Origin: Persicobacter diffluens
GTDB taxonomy: Bacteria; Bacteroidota; Bacteroidia; Cytophagales; Cyclobacteriaceae
Direction: 5' to 3'
NCBI RefSeq assembly: GCF_036244895.1
Contig: NZ_BQKE01000001.1
Coordinates: forward strand, 744,001-808,000
Length of the DNA: 64,000 nucleotides
Shown here: piece after piece, positions 35,163 through 41,625 of the stretch
Numbering within the stretch: the stretch's first letter is position 1
Layout of the letters: each line of letters opens with the position of its first letter
Program-made: the position numbers and the translations under genes
The notes under the pieces: model-generated
Seen by the model: the letters and a program-made list of their open reading frames with translations, nothing else
Database searches by the model: none
What the model was told of the DNA's origin: nothing

Positions 35163-35184
35163 ATTAGACATTACGCTGTCTAAT
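35163..35184. promoter_or_regulatory. Perfect inverted repeat upstream of the curlin operon
   Basis: ATTAGACA-N6-TGTCTAAT (8-bp arms) lies 52-73 bp before the csgA-like start, where an operator or activator site would be expected. No other such site was seen in the window. The rest of the 632-bp gap is AT-rich, non-coding as far as I can see, and holds a TGTG-N6-CACA motif at 35247-35260. Confidence 0.5.
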
Positions 35185-35561
35185 TTTTTCAATTGAAAAT
35201 TGGAATGGACTAACTCCCAATTGCGCAATACTAAATTATCGTTTCGTGTGGAATTACACAATAAAAATGCAATTTATAAAAGGAATAGTGATGTTTGGTT
35301 TTTGGTGTTTTTAGATTTTTTTTGAAAAAATGTGACTTATTATCGAAAAAAAAATAAAAAATTAAGGCCTGTAAAATTAATGAAGTTCCTTTTTTGAAGG
35401 AATCAGGGCATTTTGGATTTGTTTACTGCAGTGATCTCCAAAAAAGTACAGATGTAAGATTGTAGAGAGATGCTAAAGCTTTGATTTTTTTAAAATTAAG
35501 GCAAAAAAAGGGGTTTCATTTTTCCTTGAGTATTTATACTTAAATATGATGAATTTCTTAT

Positions 35562-35577
35562 CGTGATAAAAATCACG
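35562..35577. promoter_or_regulatory. CRP/FNR-like palindrome in the curlin upstream region
   Basis: CGTGATAAAAATCACG is a perfect 6-bp inverted repeat with a 4-bp spacer. It contains GTGA-N6-TCAC, the core of CRP-family sites. It is 167 bp before the gene at 35744 and 451 bp before the curlin gene, so either could be the target. Confidence 0.45.
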
Positions 35578-35743
35578 TAATCTTCTGCCTGAAGTAGTGT
35601 TTTTTCATCAAAAAGTTTGTTATGTCGGTTTTTTGCGCTTTTTGACATTTTTTAGGATTGGGCGCTTTCACAATGTTGGGTGTTTTTACCCTACTTGCTC
35701 AAACAATCTTACATTCATCATAGTCCTTTGAAAAAGGGAGTGT

Positions 35744-36109
35744 ATGAAAGCATTATTGTGGGTAATTTTGATGACGGTCGGGCTGAGCTTCAGCATGGAA
35801 GGGCAGGATGTTTTTCTTAGGGAAAAATTGCTTTTGATGCAGGAGCAGGCTTCAGTGGCCACCTTAATGGAGGAGCTATATGGGCAGGAGGAGGTCTTGG
35901 TGGATATTGATTTATCACCAGACTTAGAAGAGATCTATTATTTGAAAAACTGGGAATATCAAAGAAGGCTGGATCAACCAGTGCAGTTTTTCCCTCAAGA
36001 GGTGTTTTTCTATCCCTGGGATTGTTTTGTTTTTCCAGGCCTGGGACCGAATCCCTGTGTGATCGCTCAGCCTTTTCCACAAAATTTCCGTAAGTTTGGG
36101 GTCTATTGA
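35744..36109 (+). CDS. Small exported hypothetical protein
   Basis: The 121-residue product has an N-terminal export signal (MKALLWVILMTVGLSFSMEGQ) and no family that I recognise. The middle is acidic and helical (REKLLLMQEQASVATLMEELYGQEEVLVDIDLSPDLEEIYYL). The end is rich in Phe, Pro and Tyr with two Cys (PWDCFVFPGLGPNPCVIAQPFPQNF), which might form a disulfide. It is divergent from the curlin operon and 6 bp before the first glycosyltransferase gene, so it belongs to the latter's transcription unit. Function is unknown. Confidence 0.72.
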   Translation: MKALLWVILMTVGLSFSMEGQDVFLREKLLLMQEQASVATLMEELYGQEEVLVDIDLSPDLEEIYYLKNWEYQRRLDQPVQFFPQEVFFYPWDCFVFPGLGPNPCVIAQPFPQNFRKFGVY

Positions 36110-36115
36110 ACCAAA

Positions 36116-37126
36116 ATGGAAATGAGGAATTTGGATATTTCAGTAATTGTGCCTCTTTATAATGAGGAAGAATCTCTGCCGGAATTAGTAGCCTGGGTGG
36201 ATCGCGTGATGCAGGAAAACAACTTCCGCTATGAGTTAATCATGGTGGATGATGGAAGTTCTGATTCTTCCTGGGAGGTGGTCAAACAATTAGGCCTTGA
36301 AAATTCCAATATCCATGCGCTGAAATTTAATCGTAATTATGGAAAGTCTGCCGCTTTGAATACAGGCTTTACGGCTGCAAGTGGACGAGTAGTCATTACC
36401 ATGGATGCAGACCTGCAGGACAGTCCGGATGAAATTCCAGGTTTGTACAAAATGATTGAGGAAGAGGGCTATGATTTGGTGTCCGGGTGGAAGGCCAAGC
36501 GTTACGATCCCATATCCAAAACCATCCCTTCCAAATTCTTCAATTATGTGACACGCAAGCTATCCGATATTGAGCTGAATGATTTTAACTGTGGCCTGAA
36601 AGCCTATCGATTAGAGGTGGTAAAATCTATTCAGGTATATGGAGAAATGCACCGCTATATTCCGGTATTGGCCAAATGGGCCGGTTTTTCCAAAATAGGC
36701 GAAAAAGTAGTGCAGCATCGCGCCCGTCAATATGGGGTGACCAAGTTCGGTTTGGAAAGATTCATTCACGGTTTCCTGGATTTGCTTTCGGTGACTTTTG
36801 TTTCCCGATTTAAGAAGAAGCCGATGCACTTTTTTGGCTTATTGGGGACATTAAGTTTTATGATGGGCTTCTTCACGACGGTATATATTATCTTGAACAA
36901 GGTTTATTGTTTGTATTATGATTTACCGGTGAGGGAGATTGTAGATCAACCTTTGTTCTATATCGCTTTGGTGGCGGTGGTGATTGGTATGCAGCTGTTC
37001 CTGTCCGGTTTTATCAGTGAACTTTTGGTGATGAAAAACCATAATGAAAAGGATTATCTGATTGCGGAGCGCTTTTCAGAATCCAAGCCCAAGATTATGG
37101 AAGAAGTAAGTGTCAGAAGAGTTTAG
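36116..37126 (+). CDS. Family 2 glycosyltransferase, polyprenyl-phosphate type
   Basis: This 336-residue protein has a GT2 catalytic domain (ISVIVPLYNEEESLPELV, VDDGSSDSSWEVV, MDADLQDSPDEIP with the D-x-D-like DADLQD motif). Two C-terminal membrane spans follow (FFGLLGTLSFMMGFFTTVYIIL and PLFYIALVAVVIGMQLFLSGF). This is the DPM1/GtrB layout, in which a sugar is moved from a nucleotide to a lipid-phosphate carrier at the inner membrane. The NYGKSAALNTGF motif is typical. ATG at 36116 fits. It starts 6 bp after the small exported protein and is followed 17 bp later by another GT2. Confidence 0.9.
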   Translation: MEMRNLDISVIVPLYNEEESLPELVAWVDRVMQENNFRYELIMVDDGSSDSSWEVVKQLGLENSNIHALKFNRNYGKSAALNTGFTAASGRVVITMDADLQDSPDEIPGLYKMIEEEGYDLVSGWKAKRYDPISKTIPSKFFNYVTRKLSDIELNDFNCGLKAYRLEVVKSIQVYGEMHRYIPVLAKWAGFSKIGEKVVQHRARQYGVTKFGLERFIHGFLDLLSVTFVSRFKKKPMHFFGLLGTLSFMMGFFTTVYIILNKVYCLYYDLPVREIVDQPLFYIALVAVVIGMQLFLSGFISELLVMKNHNEKDYLIAERFSESKPKIMEEVSVRRV

Positions 37127-37143
37127 TCATTCCCCATTTCCAC

Positions 37144-38121
37144 ATGTCATTATTTTTTTCGGTAGTGGTGCCGGTGTATAATCGCCCACAGGAAATTCAG
37201 GAATTTTTAGAAAGTGTAAAAAATCAGGATTACCGGGATTTTGAAGTTTTGGTAATTGAGGATGGTTCCTCGGTGGATTGTAAAGCCATCGTAGAGCGCT
37301 ATGAGCCACATTTCCAATTGCAGTATTTCTATAAGCCGAACAGTGGGCAGGGGCCTAGCCGGAATTTTGGCTTTGAACGCGCCAGGGGTGATTACTTTCT
37401 GGTGTTTGATTCTGATGTTATCCTGCCTCCGAATTATTTGGCACTGGTGAATGCCGCTTTAGCTAAAGAGGGCTTTGATGCTTTTGGGGGACCGGATGCC
37501 GCTCACCCTGATTTTGATGATCTTCAGAAAGCCACCACCTATGCGATGACTTCTCTATTTACCACTGGTGGCATTCGTGGCGGGAAAAAGGCGGATGCCA
37601 AATTCCAACCACGAAGTTTCAATATGGGCCTGAGTCGGGCTGTATGGGAGAAAACCGGCGGATTCCAGCTGGAGCGATTGAGTGAGGATATTGATCTTTC
37701 AATCAGAATGCGTGCGGCCGGATTTAAAGTAGGTTTGATTCCGGAAGCCTGGGTGTACCATAAACGCCGCACCAGCCTGAAGCAATTTTTCAGACAGGTA
37801 TTCGCCTTTGGGCATGGCCGCTGGATTTTGTCCGCATTACATCCGGGGCAGTTGAAAGCCATTCATTTTATGCCCGCCTGTTTTGTGCTAGGCTTGTTGT
37901 TTTCCTTTTCTACTTATTTTTGGTGGCCCGAAGTGTTTCCCTTTTTTCTGGTTTGCATTCTGATGTGGTATTTGGCCATTTTCATTGATGCTGGTCGCCA
38001 TTACCGGTCAGTAAAAGTGGGCGCCCTGAGCATGATCACTTCCACCGTGCAGTTGGGGGGATATGGCCTGGGTTTTATCCGTGGGGGTTTTAGGAAAATA
38101 CTGGGGAGGAAAATCTATTAA
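37144..38121 (+). CDS. Family 2 glycosyltransferase with C-terminal membrane spans
   Basis: This 325-residue protein has the GT-A fold motifs FSVVVPVYNRPQEIQEFLES, VIEDGSSVDC and VFDSDVILPP (D-S-D), and the acceptor motif LSEDIDLSIRMRAAGFKVGLIPEAWVYHKRR. Two or three hydrophobic spans follow (FMPACFVLGLLFSFSTYFWW, VFPFFLVCILMWYLAIFI). It is probably an inner-membrane enzyme adding a sugar to a surface polysaccharide or lipid. Its TAA stop lies inside the terminal inverted repeat of a dispersed element, so the natural C-terminus may have been changed by that insertion. It follows the other glycosyltransferase by 17 bp. Confidence 0.9.
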   Translation: MSLFFSVVVPVYNRPQEIQEFLESVKNQDYRDFEVLVIEDGSSVDCKAIVERYEPHFQLQYFYKPNSGQGPSRNFGFERARGDYFLVFDSDVILPPNYLALVNAALAKEGFDAFGGPDAAHPDFDDLQKATTYAMTSLFTTGGIRGGKKADAKFQPRSFNMGLSRAVWEKTGGFQLERLSEDIDLSIRMRAAGFKVGLIPEAWVYHKRRTSLKQFFRQVFAFGHGRWILSALHPGQLKAIHFMPACFVLGLLFSFSTYFWWPEVFPFFLVCILMWYLAIFIDAGRHYRSVKVGALSMITSTVQLGGYGLGFIRGGFRKILGRKIY

Positions 38122-38339
38122 GCCGGATTATCAGGCTTCAATCCTCGTTTAGCTGTCAGGCGGGAAAAATGAAGGAATTTTTCCTATTTCGAGTTTTTCC
38201 CAACGAAGCAGATGAATGAGGAGAAAGTAAGCATACCCAAATTTGAACCATTGATAATTCGACGAAGCTAACCGCAAGACACTTATATTTAGGTGTTTAC
38301 ATCGACTCACTAAAACTGGCGGTGAATAATTCGGCTTAA
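38118..38339 (-). repeat. MITE-like element, copy 5
   Basis: This 222-bp copy runs from TTAAGCCGGATTATC to GGTGAATAATTCGGCTTAA; the outer eight bases TTAAGCCG are exact on both sides. The A/T hairpin is present and the central palindrome decayed. Its TTAA provides the stop codon of the upstream glycosyltransferase. Confidence 0.9.
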
Positions 38340-38356
38340 TTTGCCTTCAATCCGGC

Positions 38357-38387
38357 AAAAAAAAGCAGAAGTGATCCCTCTGCTTAT
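38357..38387 (-). terminator. Terminator after the methyltransferase gene
   Basis: On the minus strand AAGCAGA pairs with TCTGCTT around an 8-9 nt loop, followed by T's. It ends the minus-strand transcript just before the repeat element. Confidence 0.75.
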
Positions 38388-38393
38388 TATACT

Positions 38394-39158
38394 TTATTTC
38401 TTACAAAAATACACAATCTCCTCCGCTGGCAATCCATATTGATGCACCACCTCAGCGGGTAATTGCTTTACAAAGTCATCCTCAATGACATCAAATCCGG
38501 CCTTTTCCAATCGCTTGCCATAGTCTCTTCCGAACAGGCGCACATGATCTGACTGCCAAAAGGCTTCTTCCCGGGCTTTAGGGTCAGTGATCGTAGGATC
38601 CTCATATGTTTCCTCCCGGCTCATGTCCTGTGGCGATTGCATAATGGCAAAGCCGCCGGGCTTCAGCACGCGGTGAATTTCACTCATGGCCTTAATGTCA
38701 TCTTCCACATGTTCCATCACGTGGTTACAGAAAACGGCATCAAAGGAGTTGGCTTCAAAGGGAATTTCATGTACATCCATTTTTACCTTGGCCAGCGGTG
38801 ATTCTATGTCTCCGGTGATGTATTCCAGATTATCCATGGCCTCGAAGCGCTTGATGAAACACAGCTCCGGTGCTACGTGCAATACTTTTTTGGGAGCCGA
38901 AAAGAAGTCTGTTTTTTCCTGCAGATACATCCACATCAGGCGGTGGCGTTCCAAAGTAAGGCAATTGGGACATAGGGCATTGGAACGGGGAGGTTTGCGA
39001 CCGTAAGGGAGAAATTCCCGATAACTGTGATGGCAAACATTACATTCCACTTTATTTCCCAAATAGAACAATCCTAAAAACTTTGCACCGAAGTGGGCAA
39101 AAAGTTGTAAGTATTTTCGTGGGATATGCTTAATGACAAAGCTGATTAATCGCTTCAT
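38394..39158 (-). CDS. SAM-dependent methyltransferase with N-terminal Cys cluster
   Basis: The 254-residue product starts with a short helical segment and a likely zinc ribbon (CNVC and, 19-20 residues later, CPNC, followed by ERHRLMW). A class I methyltransferase domain of the Methyltransf_11 type follows: VLHVAPELCFIKRFEA, YITGDIESPLAKVKMDVHEIPFEANSFDAVFCNHVMEHVEDDIKAMSEIHRVLKPGGFAIMQSP. The motif I glycine-rich loop is unusual (HVAPE rather than GxGxG), as in a Bacteroidota/cyanobacterial subgroup. The substrate is unknown; the neighbouring glycosyltransferases suggest glycan modification. ATG at 39158. It is divergent from the gene at 39336. Confidence 0.85.
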   Translation of the reverse strand: MKRLISFVIKHIPRKYLQLFAHFGAKFLGLFYLGNKVECNVCHHSYREFLPYGRKPPRSNALCPNCLTLERHRLMWMYLQEKTDFFSAPKKVLHVAPELCFIKRFEAMDNLEYITGDIESPLAKVKMDVHEIPFEANSFDAVFCNHVMEHVEDDIKAMSEIHRVLKPGGFAIMQSPQDMSREETYEDPTITDPKAREEAFWQSDHVRLFGRDYGKRLEKAGFDVIEDDFVKQLPAEVVHQYGLPAEEIVYFCKK

Positions 39159-39335
39159 TTTCCTTCAAAAAATTTCATGTGTTAAGAGCGGCTACAAAGA
39201 TAGACAAGATTTTGGTATCGCCAATCCCACCCCTTGAATACAGTTCTCTGCAGATTCCAATCCCCAATCCTGATTTTTTCGTTGAATATTGTAAATTAGA
39301 GGAATTTTGGTATTGTTTAAACATTTGTTACTTCT

Positions 39336-39755
39336 ATGGCTGGTAGGGGACTCTTCCTTTTTCTCTTTTTATGCGGAATGTCAGTGAACATTTCTATGGT
39401 TCAGGCGCAAAGGCTTAGTGACCGCACGAACGCCACTGCCTTTCGGTCATCGAAAGAATTACGAAAAAAGCACCAATCTTCTACTAAAGTGTACCCGGTG
39501 ATTATTAAAAAGAATACCCAAAATACCTTGAATGGAAATCCCTGTTTTACAGAGGAAACACGAAAAATGGGCTTTGAATATTTGGTGATGCCCAAGGGTA
39601 CTGCTCCCTATAAAAATGAATGGTCACGATTTTGGCGAAATTTTGGGGTGAAAACAAAGCTATGCTTTACCCGTGGACCGTGGTGGAAAGCCACTCTGAA
39701 TAAGAAATACAAAGATTGTCAATACCAAACCGGGGATTATACGCCCCACTTTTAA
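39336..39755 (+). CDS. Small exported hypothetical protein
   Basis: The 139-residue product has a signal peptide (MAGRGLFLFLFLCGMSVNISMVQAQ) and is otherwise basic (many Lys, Arg and Trp) with three Cys (NPCFTEE, KLCFTRG, KDCQYQ). I recognise no family. It begins the run that leads into the MbnP-MbnH pair, 10 bp before mbnP, so it may belong to the same operon. A role in metal or redox chemistry would be a guess. Confidence 0.68.
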   Translation: MAGRGLFLFLFLCGMSVNISMVQAQRLSDRTNATAFRSSKELRKKHQSSTKVYPVIIKKNTQNTLNGNPCFTEETRKMGFEYLVMPKGTAPYKNEWSRFWRNFGVKTKLCFTRGPWWKATLNKKYKDCQYQTGDYTPHF

Positions 39756-39765
39756 GCATAATACT

Positions 39766-40518
39766 ATGAAAAACCTAATTTTTTCACTTCCCCTTTTGGT
39801 TTTCTTAATGGCTTGCGGATCTGATGACAAAGTGGAAAATCCGAGCCTTAAAATCAATATGCTACATACCGTGGATGGCGCCAAATTGAAAATGGATGCC
39901 ATGCTGTATGCCAATGATTTGGGGGAGCAATTCAGCGTGACCAAAGTCAATTATTATTTGTCCGAATTGGAGTTGGTGAAAGCGAACGGGGAGTTGGTGA
40001 AAATAGACAGCATGTGGTATATATCACTTAATCCTCAAAACATGGATGCCACGATTAATTTGCAAAGTCTTCCGCTTGGGGATTATCAGCAAATCAATTT
40101 TATTTTTGGATTGACGGATAAGTGGAATGATCAGTCTTTGGTGCCGGTGGATCAATTGCAAGCCATGATTTGGCCGGAAAATATGGGCGGTGGGCTACAT
40201 TTTATGAAGCTGGAAGGGCGCTTTTCTCTACCCGAAGCGGAAGCTTTGAATGGTTACAATACCCATATGGGGAATCTGAAAAAGGGAGAGATGGATTTGG
40301 ATCACTTTTTCAAAGTGGAGGTGCCGGCGGCGGGTCTTTCTGTGGGGCAGGGGTTGACGGAGGTGAACCTGGAGATGGATTTGCTTAAATGGTATACGCA
40401 TGGAAATACGCATTATTCGCTGACTGAATTTCAGGCTATTATGAATAAACCAGAAAAGCAGGCGATTTTAATGGAAAACGGGCAAAATATCTGGTCATTT
40501 AGTATAAAAGGAGAATAA
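39766..40518 (+). CDS. mbnP: MbnP-family copper-binding lipoprotein
   Basis: A lipobox (FLMAC, Cys17) is followed by a domain matching MbnP: LKINMLHTVDGAKLKMD, FSVTKVNYYLSELELV, INLQSLPLGDYQQINFIFGLTDKWN and MIWPENMGGGLHFMKLEG. MbnP binds copper after the partner MbnH converts a Trp to kynurenine. Candidate Trp residues are those in DKWND and MIWPEN; I cannot tell which. The MbnH homologue begins 3 bp after this stop, as expected for the pair. No methanobactin precursor or biosynthesis gene is seen, in line with MbnP/H pairs found outside methanobactin clusters. It should be anchored in a membrane facing the periplasm or surface. Confidence 0.85.
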   Translation: MKNLIFSLPLLVFLMACGSDDKVENPSLKINMLHTVDGAKLKMDAMLYANDLGEQFSVTKVNYYLSELELVKANGELVKIDSMWYISLNPQNMDATINLQSLPLGDYQQINFIFGLTDKWNDQSLVPVDQLQAMIWPENMGGGLHFMKLEGRFSLPEAEALNGYNTHMGNLKKGEMDLDHFFKVEVPAAGLSVGQGLTEVNLEMDLLKWYTHGNTHYSLTEFQAIMNKPEKQAILMENGQNIWSFSIKGE

Positions 40519-40520
40519 TC

Positions 40521-41543
40521 ATGAGAAGGATTTGGATACTTTGTCTGTCTGTTGTGTTTTTTGTGGCCTGTGAGGCCGACGAACCTGTTGATCATTCCGC
40601 AGCAACGCCAATAAGCCTGAATGTTCCGGGAAAATTCCCTAAGGTGGTTATTCCGACAGATAACCCCTTAACAGCGGAAGGTGTGGCACTGGGCAGAAGG
40701 GTTTATTATGACCGTAACCTAAATACCAAAGATAAAGGAAGGGCTTGTGGGGACTGTCATCAGCAAAAGACCGGTTTTGCTTCCGCCAATGAGCAGGGGC
40801 AGTTGGCCATTATGCCACATGCGAACCTGGCTTATGACCAGTATTTTCTTTGGAATGGCAGTAAGGAAGGCAGTCTGGAGGGCGTGATGGTCTTTGAAAT
40901 CCGTGATTTCTTTGAAGCGGATCTCGACTATGCCAATGGGAATGAGGAATACCGACGTTTGGCCAAACTGGCTTTCGGGCATGAGGAAATTTCTTACAAG
41001 ACTTTGGGCTATGCGCTGGCACAGTTTTCCAGAACGCAATTAAGTGGGAATTCCAAATTTGATAAATTTAACCGGGGAGAGGGCACGCTCACGGAGCAGG
41101 AAAAGAGAGGATACGACTTGTTTTTTACCGAAGATGCGGATTGCTTCCATTGCCATTCCACCGTTTTGTTCCGGGATGGTGATTTTCACAATATCGGCCT
41201 GGACGCTACTTTTCATGCTGGAAATTCCGGACGTTTTTTAGTGACAGGCGATTCCGTGGATATCGGGAAATTCAAAACCCCCTCATTGAGGAATGTTGCG
41301 GTGACGGCGCCTTATATGCATGATAATCGTTTCGCTACCCTGGAAGAAGTAGTGGATTTCTATTCGGATCAGGTGAATTTTACGGAGTTTACAGATCCCT
41401 TGATGAATCATGAAGGAGGAATCAATATGACTGCTGCGCAAAAGGAGGATTTGATCGCTTTTCTAAAAACCCTGACCGATGAGGAGTATTTGGAAAATGA
41501 AGACTTTTCCAATCCTTTTAATTCTCCAACCACAGATCGCTGA
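40521..41543 (+). CDS. mbnH: MbnH-type diheme peroxidase family protein
   Basis: A lipoprotein signal (FFVAC, Cys17) leads into a 320-residue diheme cytochrome c peroxidase/MauG fold. Two heme-binding motifs are present: C76GDCH80 and C208FHCH212. The first segment (NPLTAEGVALGRRVYYDRNLNTKDKGRACGDCHQQKTGFA) and the later KTPSLRNVAVTAPYMHDNRFATLEEVVDFY are family hallmarks. MbnH oxidises a Trp in MbnP with peroxide or high-valent heme. The start codon is 3 bp after the mbnP stop. The length (340 residues) fits MbnH better than typical peroxidases. It should act outside the cytoplasm. Confidence 0.9.
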   Translation: MRRIWILCLSVVFFVACEADEPVDHSAATPISLNVPGKFPKVVIPTDNPLTAEGVALGRRVYYDRNLNTKDKGRACGDCHQQKTGFASANEQGQLAIMPHANLAYDQYFLWNGSKEGSLEGVMVFEIRDFFEADLDYANGNEEYRRLAKLAFGHEEISYKTLGYALAQFSRTQLSGNSKFDKFNRGEGTLTEQEKRGYDLFFTEDADCFHCHSTVLFRDGDFHNIGLDATFHAGNSGRFLVTGDSVDIGKFKTPSLRNVAVTAPYMHDNRFATLEEVVDFYSDQVNFTEFTDPLMNHEGGINMTAAQKEDLIAFLKTLTDEEYLENEDFSNPFNSPTTDR

Positions 41544-41561
41544 TTTTTCATAGGCAATAAC

Positions 41562-41569
41562 TATCTTTG
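41562..41569 (+). promoter_or_regulatory. Bacteroidota -7 box (TATCTTTG) for the PBP gene
   Basis: An exact TAnnTTTG lies 57 bp before the GTG start of the penicillin-binding protein. The -33 element is not obvious. Confidence 0.5.
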
Positions 41570-41625
41570 CACGTCAATTAACCCTCATTGCTGTTCATTT
41601 CGAGCGGCTTGTATAAATTATTATT

